Part shown: positions 1-8,027 of the stretch, piece by piece
Layout of the letters: every line of letters starts with the position of its first letter
How positions within the stretch are numbered: the stretch's first letter is position 1
From: Ruminococcaceae bacterium R-25
Lineage (GTDB): Bacteria; Bacillota; Clostridia; Saccharofermentanales; Saccharofermentanaceae
Direction: 5' to 3'
NCBI GenBank assembly: GCA_003149065.1
Contig: QGFZ01000001.1
Coordinates: 434,001-498,000, forward strand
Length of the DNA stretch: 64,000 nucleotides
Program-made: the position numbers and the translations under genes
The notes under the pieces: generated by a model
What the model saw: only the letters and a program-made list of their open reading frames with translations
Told to the model about the DNA's origin: nothing
The model's database searches: none

Positions 1-21
1 TCCGTCTTACTCCGACAATGA
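1..21 (+). CDS. 3' end of an upstream gene (partial)
   Basis: Frame 1 is open from the window edge to a TGA at 19-21, giving a tail SVLLRQ. The next gene starts at the ATG of the same ATGA (18-21), which is the usual sign of translational coupling in an operon. MvaI/BcnI-type endonucleases are normally paired with a cytosine methyltransferase, so this may be the end of that enzyme. That identity is inference only, because six residues cannot show it. Confidence 0.35.
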   Translation, partial: SVLLRQ

Positions 22-1163
22 TTGAAAAGAATAACATTGATGCCAACTCTATATTTAGAGATCTTCTTAAAGATAAGGGCTTAGTTGACTATGACCTGTT
101 GATTAACGGAAGTGAAAATGGAGTTAGTCATACTGCTGTATTTATCGAGAAGGATAAAGTAGAAGATGTAAAAATGAAGTTTTACAAGGTCAATAATGAT
201 CGTGGAGACAGGCGTTTTTCAATTGAGTCGATTAAGAGGAAAATGAGTAACGGCCAGATCAAAGTAGGTGATCTGCTTTATATTTCAACTTTCACTGATT
301 CTAATGGCGAAGAGCATATATTTATTGTTGATCTTACTTCGAATGTTCCTACATCTGATGCTATTTCTTCTGTAATTGGATTTGATGAAACTTATCTGTT
401 GCTTAACAGTATTAAGAAGAGACTTAAGGAGATCGTTGAGATGGGCTGGGTTGATAACAGTAAAGGGGTCGGTGATGAAGCCCCTAAGGATATGGGAGAT
501 ACTTTAGAGAGTCTTTTGTCGATTAAAACTAATAACAGTCCTGCTGCTGATTTGGGGGGCTTGATTGAGATTAAATCCAAGGGTGAGTCAAATACGAAGG
601 ATACCCTTTTTACGTTAAGACCACAATTTGACGGAACCGATATTGAAACAATCGAACCTTCAGATAAGAACCGAGTATCTGCTTTTACCCGTTACTACGG
701 ATATCTTTCCGATAAGCATCCTGACAGCAAGAGTCTCTACATTACGATTGGTGCTGAGAATGCCCCTCAGAACAATTATGGCTTCTATTTGGATGTCGAT
801 GATGTTAATAGTCGCATTAAGTTGATGCATAAAAGAGATGGTAAACGCAGAATTGCTGCTTACTGGACGTTTGAGCAACTTAGAAATCAACTTGAAGCTA
901 AGCACCCGTCTACTCTTTGGTTTGAAGCCCAGACTAAAATGGAAGGTAACATTGTAAAGTTCAACTATAAGCATATTGAGTTCACGAGATCGCCGCAGTT
1001 CACGACATTCTTAGCCATGATTAAGGACGGTTCGATAACCTACGATTGGCGTGGATATACCTCAGTCAGCGGTAAGTATGTGGGCAAGAATCATGGAAAT
1101 GCTTGGAGAATCAATCCTAAAGCCAGAAACGCATTATTTGGTTCAACAACCAAGCTGTTTTGA
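18..1163 (+). CDS. MvaI/BcnI-family type II restriction endonuclease
   Basis: 381 aa. Residues ~160-188 carry the signature of MvaI/BcnI enzymes: a GDTLESLL helix, NN, then D178 followed by E184-I-K186, a PD-(D/E)XK site with the motif EIKS. Family members cut CCWGG- or CCSGG-type sites, often as monomers nicking one strand at a time. The exact site cannot be read from sequence. The protein is longer than the classical ~240-residue enzymes because of an extra N-terminal part of ~150 residues with no motif I recognise. Its start overlaps the stop of the preceding gene (ATGA), so it is probably co-translated with it, perhaps with the protecting methyltransferase. A TIR gene follows after 32 nt. 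Confidence 0.8.
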   Translation: MIEKNNIDANSIFRDLLKDKGLVDYDLLINGSENGVSHTAVFIEKDKVEDVKMKFYKVNNDRGDRRFSIESIKRKMSNGQIKVGDLLYISTFTDSNGEEHIFIVDLTSNVPTSDAISSVIGFDETYLLLNSIKKRLKEIVEMGWVDNSKGVGDEAPKDMGDTLESLLSIKTNNSPAADLGGLIEIKSKGESNTKDTLFTLRPQFDGTDIETIEPSDKNRVSAFTRYYGYLSDKHPDSKSLYITIGAENAPQNNYGFYLDVDDVNSRIKLMHKRDGKRRIAAYWTFEQLRNQLEAKHPSTLWFEAQTKMEGNIVKFNYKHIEFTRSPQFTTFLAMIKDGSITYDWRGYTSVSGKYVGKNHGNAWRINPKARNALFGSTTKLF

Positions 1164-1195
1164 TTAAACATAGAATATATTAAGGGGAAGAAAAA

Positions 1196-2206
1196 ATGGA
1201 AAAGATTAAAGTGTTTTTTTCTTGGGCAAGTGAACATCAAGATTCAAAGGAATTTATTTTGAAAGTTTTGGATCGACTAAAACAACTTATGCTATCTTAC
1301 GATATCGATGTTGAGATACAGGAATCAACTTCAAATCAGGTCGGATTTGTAAAAATAGAAGATGTTGTATTAAATCGAATAGAGTTATGCGATTTCTTTT
1401 TTGCAGATCTAACTCCAACAGATAATGCAGATAAACCTATTGTAAATTCAAATGTGTGCTTTGAGCTTGGCTATATGATTGGCCAACATGGAGTTGATCG
1501 AGTCTTTGGTATGTGCAATCAAGATAAACTAAAGAATCCGTCTACTGATTTGCCGTTTGACTTTAGTCATAATAGAGTTTTTAGAATCAGTATTAGTGGT
1601 AATGAAGAAATGAAAATCGAGAAATATGCTAATGAAATAAAGGAAATAATTCTTAGCTTTAAAGAAGACGGAAATCTTCATTCTATTCAACCGCTTAAAG
1701 AACATGATATTAAGATTAATGATCGCATACGAGTAGACATGGAGCATTTTAAAGATCTTTTTTATAGTGATGTTTATAGTTTTGAGATGTTTTATGGAAC
1801 TGATAAAACTAATAATGAAGAGAGTGAACGCAAGTTTATACTAGATTTAGCACGTTTTATGCAGGATCAGGCAAATCATTTTGCAAATGATTCTTTGGAA
1901 GTATATAGGGTTAAGCTTTATAAAGCAATTTGTAATTTTCATCATGTTCAAGCATATAAAACATACCCTTTCTATGTAGAATCATTAGGCGGATTTATTC
2001 ATTGCACAAAAATGCATTTTATTAAAATCTTTCCGGATTTGTGCAGAGAAAAAGGATTGCCTGATAGTAATGATATGAGCACTGACAAGTACAATGAGGC
2101 AATAGCTCAATGTGAAGAAGAAAGAAAAGAATACCTTGATGCAGCAGCAAAAGTTATTCAATGCTATCAAGATCTGGAAACGAGATATCTCCACTTAGTT
2201 AAGTAA
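1196..2206 (+). CDS. TIR-like domain protein (CAP12/Pycsar effector-type), putative NADase effector
   Basis: 336 aa. Residues ~3-130 follow the nucleotide-binding TIR-like fold: VFFSWAS at the start, then FFFADLT (68-73), NSNVCFELGY (84-93) and a later LPFDF. E90 lies where TIR NADases have their catalytic glutamate. The C-terminal ~200 residues (from ~150) are mostly helical and unrecognised and may sense or oligomerise. Related proteins deplete NAD+ as effectors of CBASS, Pycsar or stand-alone defence. A good RBS (AAGGGGA) lies just upstream. The gene sits 32 nt after the restriction gene, so it is probably in the same operon, and it ends flush against the convergent XRE gene at 2207. It is AT-richer than the restriction gene. 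Whether it acts alone or with a cyclase elsewhere in the element is unknown. Confidence 0.7.
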   Translation: MEKIKVFFSWASEHQDSKEFILKVLDRLKQLMLSYDIDVEIQESTSNQVGFVKIEDVVLNRIELCDFFFADLTPTDNADKPIVNSNVCFELGYMIGQHGVDRVFGMCNQDKLKNPSTDLPFDFSHNRVFRISISGNEEMKIEKYANEIKEIILSFKEDGNLHSIQPLKEHDIKINDRIRVDMEHFKDLFYSDVYSFEMFYGTDKTNNEESERKFILDLARFMQDQANHFANDSLEVYRVKLYKAICNFHHVQAYKTYPFYVESLGGFIHCTKMHFIKIFPDLCREKGLPDSNDMSTDKYNEAIAQCEEERKEYLDAAAKVIQCYQDLETRYLHLVK

Positions 2207-2407
2207 TCAAGTTCCTTTTTTATATTCAACGATCTCTTCGATTCTACAATCCAATATAGAGCAGAGCTTATTTAATGTATCTGTGTTAACAGGCTGATTG
2301 TTTTTTAGGCGGGTAAGCGTAGAGTGGCTGATACCGCTCGTTATCAGCTTATACTGCGTGACGCCTTTGAGCGCCATCGTATCCCACAGCCTGTTGTAGA
2401 TAATCAT
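2207..2407 (-). CDS. Small XRE/Cro-type HTH regulator
   Basis: 66 aa, essentially one Cro/C1-type helix-turn-helix of the short Firmicute class: RLWDTMALKGVTQYKL, then a recognition helix with SHSTLTRLKNN and a closing LNKLCSILDCRIEEIVEY. The ATG at 2405-2407 is preceded by CGGAG on the minus strand. The gene ends directly against the TIR gene (convergent, no gap) and is divergent from the XRE gene at 2530. Position suggests control of the element or of the defence genes. Confidence 0.75.
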   Translation of the reverse strand: MIIYNRLWDTMALKGVTQYKLITSGISHSTLTRLKNNQPVNTDTLNKLCSILDCRIEEIVEYKKGT

Positions 2408-2529
2408 GAAGTGCTCCGTTTAGTGTTGTTTTCAATGAGATTATGCAATATAATCCCTTTTGGAGGTAGCACCCCGAAAAGGGCAATACCCTTAGAAGGG
2501 TAAATCGTTAACCCGGAGGTTATATTGCG
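2408..2529. promoter_or_regulatory. Divergent promoter/operator region between two XRE genes
   Basis: This 122-bp gap should carry both promoters. GCAATATAA at 2445-2453 is repeated in inverted orientation as TTATATTGC at 2520-2528. The right copy lies between the GGAGG (2515-2519) and the ATG (2530) of the rightward gene. Between them is TACCC-ttagaa-GGGTA (2487-2502) and a TTAACCC. The paired arms suggest operator copies for one of the flanking XRE proteins. No confident -35/-10 pair was identified. Confidence 0.45.
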
Positions 2530-2862
2530 ATGCTCGATTATATTGTTATTGGATCGAGAATCCGGAAATTCCGGCAGGAGAGGGGTATAACCCAAGAAGA
2601 TCTTGCCTTCCAGGTAAATACCTCAACTGCATATATAAGTAATATAGAAAGAGGGATCAAAAAGCCAAGCCTCCAAAAATTGGCCGAAATTGCAGACGTG
2701 CTGCATGTTACAGTTAATGATTTTATATATATATCCCCAAGCACAGCAAATCCAAACTTTGACCGAGATCTTCAGTACATGATCTCCATGTGTACCCCTG
2801 AGAAACAAAGGAAGATAACAAAAAATATAGCTGAGATAATAAAAATGTTTCTTTCAGAATAG
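2530..2862 (+). CDS. XRE-family transcriptional regulator
   Basis: 110 aa. Residues 7-62 form a canonical HTH_3 domain: IGSRIRKFRQERGITQEDLA, a recognition helix STAYISNIERG, then KPSLQKLAEIADVL. A ~40-residue tail (RDLQYMISMCTPEKQRKITKNIAEIIKMF) may dimerise or respond to a signal. GGAGG at 2515-2519 supports the ATG at 2530. A strong terminator begins at its stop codon, so it is expressed separately from the recombinase 130 bp further on. Likely a repressor or activator of the element's excision/transfer genes. Confidence 0.8.
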   Translation: MLDYIVIGSRIRKFRQERGITQEDLAFQVNTSTAYISNIERGIKKPSLQKLAEIADVLHVTVNDFIYISPSTANPNFDRDLQYMISMCTPEKQRKITKNIAEIIKMFLSE

Positions 2863-2895
2863 CCGACGGAAAATGTAAATTCTGTCGGCTTTTTT
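2861..2895 (+). terminator. Rho-independent terminator of the XRE gene
   Basis: AGCCGACGGA (2861-2870) pairs with TCTGTCGGCT (2881-2890), a 10-bp stem with one G-U pair, followed by TTTTT. It begins at the stop codon of the XRE gene. Confidence 0.85.
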
Positions 2896-2995
2896 AACCT
2901 ATGGGTTATGGGTTTAACCCACAGAATATGGGAAATAAACGTTTTTAATATTATTTTCGTTTTTAACAGAAACATCATGCGAAAGGATGAGTTTT

Positions 2996-4861
2996 ATGCA
3001 GGAACGAGAAAAAAGCCGTGACAACGATCTGGCCAAACAGAAGATCAGAGAACGTTATAAAGGCGTAAGTGAGGATGTCCTGGATGTTATACCGGCCGCT
3101 CCACAGGAGGATTTCTATAAATCAGAAGTTCATAAAAGGGTAGCTGTATATGCCCGTGTATCTACTGATGATCCTAACCAAACATCTTCTTATGAGCTGC
3201 AAAAGAATCACTATGAGGATCTAGTCAACCGAAGACCTAACTGGGAATTAGTAGATATCTATGCTGATGAAGGCATCTCCGGAACCTCCTTACAGCACCG
3301 CGACAACTTCCTTCGCATGATCGAAGATTGTCGTGCTGGCAAGATAGACCTTATTGTAACCAAGTCCGTCTCAAGATTTGCCCGTAACATAATAGATTGT
3401 ATTGGTTATGTAAGGCAGCTTAAGGCTGAAGATCCGCCTATCGGTGTTTTCTTTGAAACAGAAAACATCTTTACTTTGGACGAAAACTCCGAGATGTCGC
3501 TGTCCTTCATTGCAACCTTGGCACAGGAAGAGAGCCATACTAAGTCGGAGATCATGAACGCCTCGGTCGAAATGCGCTTCAAAAGAGGTATTTTCTTAAC
3601 TCCTGAGCTTTTGGGTTACGATCACGACGAGAACGGAAACCTTGTTATAAACGAAGATGAAGCCAAAACAGTAAGACTGATCTTCTTTTCATATCTGTAT
3701 GGCTATACAACCCAGCAGATAGCAGATGCTCTGACTGATCTGGAAAGGCCTACCAAGAGAGGAAATGACGTCTGGTCTGCCGGTAGCGTCTATCAGATCT
3801 TATCTAATGAGCGCTATTGTGGCGATGTCCTGGCTAGAAAGACATTCACTCCCAACTATTTGAACCATAAACCCAAGAAGAATAACCACGACAGGAACCA
3901 GTATAGACAAAAGGACCATCACGAAGGGATCATATCGAGGGAAGACTTCTTTGCGGTTCAAAAGCTCATAAGGAATGCCAAATACCGTAATAAAGGGTAC
4001 TTTCCTGAGATGCAGGTCGTTAAAACCGGTTATCTCAAAGGCTATGTCGTAGTTCATCCCAAATGGGCCGGCTTTACAGTAGACGACTACTTTCAGGCAA
4101 GTTCCAGTGTTTTAGAGGGTGTAACGAAAATACCCTCTAAAAAAGTAGAGGTGAGGCTTGAAAAGGGAAATATTGATCTTAGGGGCTATGAACTGGTCAG
4201 ATCCCAGTTCATGTCGCTTTCTGGCCGAATATCGATATCCATATCTCCAACTAAGCTTCTTTTCAATAAAACAGCTCTAAATAAGCTTTCAGACACGAAA
4301 CAGATTGAGATTTTAGTATTTCCGGGTGAAAAGCTCATAGCAGTAAGAAGGGCAGTATCTAACTCAAGGTTCTCCTTAGAGTGGGGAAGATATACCGAAA
4401 AAGGCTATATGCCGAAGATTATAAGCGGAGCAGCCTTTATTCCTACACTTTATAAGCTCTTTGGCTGGAACTCCAAAGTTCAGTACAAGATAACTGGAAC
4501 GGTTCATAAGTTCTCAGATGAAAGTGTTCTTATCTTTTGTGCCGACGATGCCACGCTATCCATAGACAAGCTCGATTTTGAGCAGGAAGAAGGAGAACTA
4601 CCCTATGTTCCGGAAAAGCAATCTAAAAGACGTCGAAAACGTATAACGGCTTATCCGAAATCCTGGGCCAACTCGTTTGGTGATGAATATTATGAAAGTC
4701 AAGCAAAAGAGCAGTTTGTATCAACTGAACCGCATGCAGAAGATCTTAATTCTGAGCATGTCACGTATTCACAAGGCGGAGAGAACGTAACTACGCCAAT
4801 TCAGGCGGCTAATGAAATAAAGGGTATATTGGAGGATCTTGGAATCAATGATGACACCTAA
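2996..4861 (+). CDS. Large serine recombinase (ICE integrase/excisionase)
   Basis: 621 aa from ATG 2996. I prefer this to the ATG at 2987 because AAAGGA (2982-2987) overlaps 2987 but is ideally spaced for 2996. The N-terminal resolvase domain begins VAVYARVSTD, with the nucleophile at about S56, and continues with DEGISGTS and TKSVSRFARN. A recombinase domain follows (~190-300), with GYDHDENGNLVIN and WSAGSVYQILSNERYCGD. Such enzymes join short attP/attB cores, using a zinc-ribbon and coiled coil in many members. Here no clear Cys4 ribbon is seen. Instead a distinctive C-terminal module (~385-560) is repeated in the next two proteins. It probably integrates and excises the element. It lies 130 bp after an XRE regulator, and the next start overlaps its end by 14 nt. 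Confidence 0.9.
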   Translation: MQEREKSRDNDLAKQKIRERYKGVSEDVLDVIPAAPQEDFYKSEVHKRVAVYARVSTDDPNQTSSYELQKNHYEDLVNRRPNWELVDIYADEGISGTSLQHRDNFLRMIEDCRAGKIDLIVTKSVSRFARNIIDCIGYVRQLKAEDPPIGVFFETENIFTLDENSEMSLSFIATLAQEESHTKSEIMNASVEMRFKRGIFLTPELLGYDHDENGNLVINEDEAKTVRLIFFSYLYGYTTQQIADALTDLERPTKRGNDVWSAGSVYQILSNERYCGDVLARKTFTPNYLNHKPKKNNHDRNQYRQKDHHEGIISREDFFAVQKLIRNAKYRNKGYFPEMQVVKTGYLKGYVVVHPKWAGFTVDDYFQASSSVLEGVTKIPSKKVEVRLEKGNIDLRGYELVRSQFMSLSGRISISISPTKLLFNKTALNKLSDTKQIEILVFPGEKLIAVRRAVSNSRFSLEWGRYTEKGYMPKIISGAAFIPTLYKLFGWNSKVQYKITGTVHKFSDESVLIFCADDATLSIDKLDFEQEEGELPYVPEKQSKRRRKRITAYPKSWANSFGDEYYESQAKEQFVSTEPHAEDLNSEHVTYSQGGENVTTPIQAANEIKGILEDLGINDDT

Positions 4862-5567
4862 TGAACAATTAAAAAATCAAATTACACCTCAAGAAAACGG
4901 CATTATAAGAGACGAATCCTTTTCTTACGATGGTTATCAGGTAGTAAGAGGCGAGTTTTTTGCACATCTTTTTGAGCCATCTGTCACTTTCAAGGACGAG
5001 AAAGTATCAGTAAACGCAGCCTGCCTAAATAAGCTTCCTGATATCGACTATGTTCAGTTTCTGGTCAATCCTAATGAAAAGAAGCTGGCGGTAAAGCCCT
5101 GTAGTGAGGAAATGAAGGACTCATTTAGTTGGGCAGCCAAGAACGATCAGGGCAAAAGAAAGCCTAAGCAGATCTCCTGCAAGATGTTCTTTGCCAAGGT
5201 AATGAAGCTTATGGATTGGGATCCCAGATATAGATATAAGATTCTGGGAAAGCTCATAAGAACCAAAACGGATATTCTCTTTGTCTTTGACCTGACAAGT
5301 GCAGAAACCTACATAAAAAAGAGAAAAGGCTCTGAAGATACAGGCAGAAAAGCCTTTTATCCGGACGATTGGATGAATCAGTTTGGAGTGCCAGTAAAAG
5401 ACCATCAGGATCTAACTATGGTCAGTATCTTTGACGATTACACAGTATTCAGAATCGATAAAAATGAAGAAAGAGAGGGTATTATACCAAATGAAAGCAA
5501 TGATGTCACTCGATATGAAGAAGAGAAGAGTAAGGATTCACAGGCAGACGCTACATCTGATGAATGA
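4848..5567 (+). CDS. Recombinase-associated protein repeating the recombinase C-terminal module
   Basis: 239 aa from ATG 4848, 12 nt after GGAGG (4831-4835). An in-frame TTG at 4839 is too close to that RBS. There is no catalytic resolvase domain. The protein aligns by eye with residues ~385-560 of the preceding recombinase: GYQVVRGEF, N-x-x-CLNKLPDIDYVQFLV, NEKKLAVKP, W, PKQISCKMFF, W-x5-YKILGKLI, and YPDDWMNQFG against YPKSWANSFG. It overlaps the recombinase gene by 14 nt and the next gene by 77 nt, so the three are translated together. It may form a hetero-complex with the recombinase or give directionality. Function is inferred from context only. Confidence 0.7.
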   Translation: MMTPNEQLKNQITPQENGIIRDESFSYDGYQVVRGEFFAHLFEPSVTFKDEKVSVNAACLNKLPDIDYVQFLVNPNEKKLAVKPCSEEMKDSFSWAAKNDQGKRKPKQISCKMFFAKVMKLMDWDPRYRYKILGKLIRTKTDILFVFDLTSAETYIKKRKGSEDTGRKAFYPDDWMNQFGVPVKDHQDLTMVSIFDDYTVFRIDKNEEREGIIPNESNDVTRYEEEKSKDSQADATSDE

Positions 5568-5823
5568 TCCGGAATATGTATATATCTGGGTTAATCCCGA
5601 AGATAAGGAAATTGCTATATGCTCCTGCGAAGAGAGAAGTAAAGATGCATTAAAGGTCCCTAATAGTAAAAACTGTGATCTTTATAGCTCAGATCTGTTT
5701 TTCACGTTAAAGAATACGGATTTGGGTCTTGCTGAAGATAAAACTTATAGATTCCAGGGCCAACTTTCCAAGGGAAATAAGGTAGCAAGATTCAATATCA
5801 AAGAGAGCGTGTGTTCTATATGA
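5491..5823 (+). CDS. Small third copy of the recombinase-associated module
   Basis: 110 aa. I chose the ATG at 5491, 11 nt after GAGAGGG (5473-5479). The open frame runs back to 5431 but without a good RBS. The sequence VRIHRQTLHLMNDPEYVYIWV, NPEDKEIAIC, DLFFTL and YRFQGQL mirrors the modules of the two upstream proteins (LNKLPDIDYVQFLV, NPNEKKLAV, KMFFAKV, YKILGKL), so this is a third, shortened copy. It starts inside the previous gene (77-nt overlap) and lies 12 bp before the ParB-like gene. Role unknown; presumably an accessory factor for recombination. Confidence 0.6.
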   Translation: MKAMMSLDMKKRRVRIHRQTLHLMNDPEYVYIWVNPEDKEIAICSCEERSKDALKVPNSKNCDLYSSDLFFTLKNTDLGLAEDKTYRFQGQLSKGNKVARFNIKESVCSI

Positions 5824-5835
5824 GGTAGTAAGTAG

Positions 5836-6771
5836 ATGAGTAAAGTTAATGGACGCGATCTTATTGTAAATGAAGAGCTCTTACGGCTAATACAGCCTGT
5901 AAGTGATGCCCAGCTAGAGAAATTAAGAGAAACCCTACTAAAAGACAGAACTAAGAGGGTTATCCATGTTTGGAAAGGTTTTCACCTTGATGATATGGAG
6001 AAGTATAAGATTTGTGAGGAACTAAGACTGGATCACGTATTCGAGGAAATGGACTTTCAGGATATTAACTATGCCGGGATCTATGTCTGCAATAACCAGC
6101 TTAAAAGATCTGATCTTGCAGTAGAATACACCAAATACCTGATAGGGCAGTTATATTACTATCACCATGCTACGAGAGCACCTTTCAAGCAAGGCGATTC
6201 CCAAAGTGCCATTGCAGACATAATCGCCGAATACTCCTATATTTCTCCTGGGACCGTTAGAAAATATAGTGTTTACGCTATAGCAATGAATACTATCTTC
6301 GATCAGGATACTACCTTTGCCAAGTTTATACTTTCTGGGAAACTTAGAATATCTCATGAAAATACCATAGAGCTTTCAAGATTAAGGCCAGAGGAGATAA
6401 GAGCTATAGCCAGATCCTCAATGGAAGAAAAACTGGATCACATAACCCTGTCCTATATAAGAAACGAGGTTAAGTGGAGCCATATAAACACAAAAAATCC
6501 TGTAAGCCGTAGAGAAAGATCTGAAGAAAAGGCTAGAAACAGCGTAAATATAAGGCAGATGCCCGAGTACGACCCTGATTCTGAGGTAAACAGCCTCTGT
6601 TTAACAATCGATTCCTGGATCTCTTCTATCCAAAGGGTCAGTAATTCTTCTAGTTTTCCAAAGATAACCAATATGGCGAGTCTAAAGCTAATGAGGAAAC
6701 TGACGGTTTTAGAACACACAATAAACCTTATTCAGGAGTCTTTGGTAGAAAGGACAAATAATAATGACTGA
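5836..6771 (+). CDS. ParB-like DNA-binding protein
   Basis: 311 aa. The N-terminal ~120 residues follow a ParB N-terminal pattern in degenerate form: QLEKLRETLLKD, VIHVWKGF-x-LDDMEKYKICEELRL and NNQLKRSDLAVEYTKYLIGQLY. In ParB this region binds CTP and begins the clamp. A central helical region (ADIIAEYSYISPGTVRKYSVY) looks like a helix-turn-helix. The C-terminal half is helical. The downstream gene begins 8 nt inside this one, so both are co-translated. ICE-borne ParB-like proteins may aid maintenance of the excised circle or control replication or recombination; which applies here is unknown. Confidence 0.6.
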   Translation: MSKVNGRDLIVNEELLRLIQPVSDAQLEKLRETLLKDRTKRVIHVWKGFHLDDMEKYKICEELRLDHVFEEMDFQDINYAGIYVCNNQLKRSDLAVEYTKYLIGQLYYYHHATRAPFKQGDSQSAIADIIAEYSYISPGTVRKYSVYAIAMNTIFDQDTTFAKFILSGKLRISHENTIELSRLRPEEIRAIARSSMEEKLDHITLSYIRNEVKWSHINTKNPVSRRERSEEKARNSVNIRQMPEYDPDSEVNSLCLTIDSWISSIQRVSNSSSFPKITNMASLKLMRKLTVLEHTINLIQESLVERTNNND

Positions 6772-7600
6772 TTTAAATAAATTCATACCGAAAGTGCACT
6801 TCGAGCTGGTTCCTATAAAGGACCTTGTTTCTAACCAGGAATACCAGAGAAACCTTTCCATGATCCATGTCAAAAAGGCAGTCGAAAACTTTGATTTAAA
6901 CCAGATTAACCCAATAAAGGTATCAAGAAGAGACGGCATAAACTATGTTTTCAACGGCCAGCATACCGCTGAGATAGTAGCAATGGCCTCCGGTAGCCGT
7001 GAAACCCCTGTATGGTGCATGATTTACGATGATTTGGTATATGCAGAAGAAGCAGATATCTTTGCAAACCAGATGAAGAACGTAAAATCCTTGCAGCCTA
7101 TAGAGATTTTCAAGGCCAACTGTGAAGCCGGCAATAACAAAGAGCTCATGATCAAAGGCCTAGTGGAATCCTATAACCTCAAAATAGCAGCCAATTCCAA
7201 TCCTGGCACGATTTCAGCAGTAAGTGCATTGGAGAAGATATACGACAAATACGGCTACGATGTGCTTGATAGGGTGTTAAAGCTGATAATAATAACGTGG
7301 GAGGGTGAAGCAAAATCATTCTCAGCCAATATGCTAAACGGCGTTGCACGCCTTGTAATCACTTATGGCAGTAAGTTAAAAGAAGACATATTCAAAGAAA
7401 AACTCTGTGAAATCTCTATAAAAGAGATCTCCAAAACCGCCAAAGACAGAAGAGCGGGTTCTCTTGGCTATGCCGAAGCCATGCTGATCTTCTACAACAA
7501 AAAAATGCGCACCGGCCTTCCATGGAACGCTCTTTACCAGAATAAAGTTATCAAAGACCCATTTCAGGAACCCGAAGACATCCCATGCGAAGGCGCCTAA
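6764..7600 (+). CDS. ParB/Srx-like domain protein (DUF6551-type)
   Basis: 278 aa. Residues ~12-95 show a ParB/Srx-like core: VPIKDLVSNQEYQRNLS, ENFDLNQINPIKVSRRDG, then VFNGQHTAEIVA (the GQH box) and PVWCMIYDDL. The rest is helical, with AKDRRAGSLGYAEAML near the end. Such proteins accompany recombinases in clostridial ICEs; biochemical function is not established. It overlaps the preceding ParB-like gene by 8 nt and is the last gene before the non-coding stretch that separates the recombination module from the BREX operon. Confidence 0.65.
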   Translation: MTDLNKFIPKVHFELVPIKDLVSNQEYQRNLSMIHVKKAVENFDLNQINPIKVSRRDGINYVFNGQHTAEIVAMASGSRETPVWCMIYDDLVYAEEADIFANQMKNVKSLQPIEIFKANCEAGNNKELMIKGLVESYNLKIAANSNPGTISAVSALEKIYDKYGYDVLDRVLKLIIITWEGEAKSFSANMLNGVARLVITYGSKLKEDIFKEKLCEISIKEISKTAKDRRAGSLGYAEAMLIFYNKKMRTGLPWNALYQNKVIKDPFQEPEDIPCEGA

Positions 7601-7621
7601 TCAACCAATTCAACCAAACCA

Positions 7622-7637
7622 GGGTGGGTAGGGTGGG
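7622..7637 (+). other. Potential G-quadruplex (four GGG runs)
   Basis: Four GGG triplets are separated by loops of 1, 2 and 1 nt (GGGTGGGTAGGGTGGG), 21 nt after the DUF6551-type stop. Short loops make this a strong quadruplex candidate in AT-rich DNA. Function unknown. Confidence 0.5.
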
Positions 7638-7781
7638 AAGCCTCGATTTATTTCTCGGCAATCAAAGTTCCGTTAAATTTCAACTATTCGATCAAATGAA
7701 TAATATGCCAACATATTAAATATCAGAGATGGTTCCTGACTATTGTCGTTTTGACAATTGGGTCATCAAAAGTTTACAAAA

Positions 7782-7822
7782 AGCCTCAAGACTGAATAAT
7801 TCAGCGGTCTTGCGGCTCTTTT
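7782..7822 (+). terminator. Rho-independent terminator before BREX
   Basis: AGCCTCAAGAC (7782-7792) pairs with GTCTTGCGGCT (7807-7817) with one mismatch. The loop itself holds TGAATAATTCA, and the hairpin is followed by CTTTT. It would stop transcripts from the recombinase/ParB operon. Confidence 0.7.
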
Positions 7823-7853
7823 CATGTTTTATGGTTTTTCTGTTTAGAGAACG

Positions 7854-7884
7854 TTGTAAATAATTAGTTAGTTTATATTATAAT
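7854..7884 (+). promoter_or_regulatory. Candidate BREX promoter
   Basis: TTGTAA (7854-7859) and TATAAT (7879-7884) are separated by 19 nt in an AT-rich segment just after the terminator. The spacing is long, so this is a weak call. It would give a ~140-nt leader before brxA. Confidence 0.3.
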
Positions 7885-8027
7885 TAATAAGTACGCGAAT
7901 CGATGACTTTGTATTTGTATGACTTAACTTCAAAATTTATCATGTTTTGGAGCGCAGTGTCCCAATAATAGTACATCTGTGAGTGTATCCTTATAGTGTG
8001 ATCGTGTGTTTGGAGATGTTTTTGCTT

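Larger units (their letters stand above)
7601..8027. other. Non-coding stretch upstream of the BREX operon
   Basis: 427 bp without a convincing gene. It holds a tight four-run G tract (7622-7637), a small hairpin ATTGTC-GTTTT-GACAAT (7742-7758), a terminator-like hairpin (7782-7820), an AT-rich promoter-like segment near 7854-7884 and a leader of ~140 nt before brxA. It could also be the join where the defence cargo was inserted into the element. Confidence 0.6.

Noticed and set aside
2861-2995. Left end of the ICE just upstream of the recombinase
   Set aside because: Only a terminator and small repeats are seen; no truncated host gene or matching att sequence, so the left end may be outside the window.
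5431-5490. Earlier start for the 110-aa module protein
   Set aside because: It would overlap the preceding gene by 137 nt and lacks an RBS; GAGAGGG favours ATG 5491.
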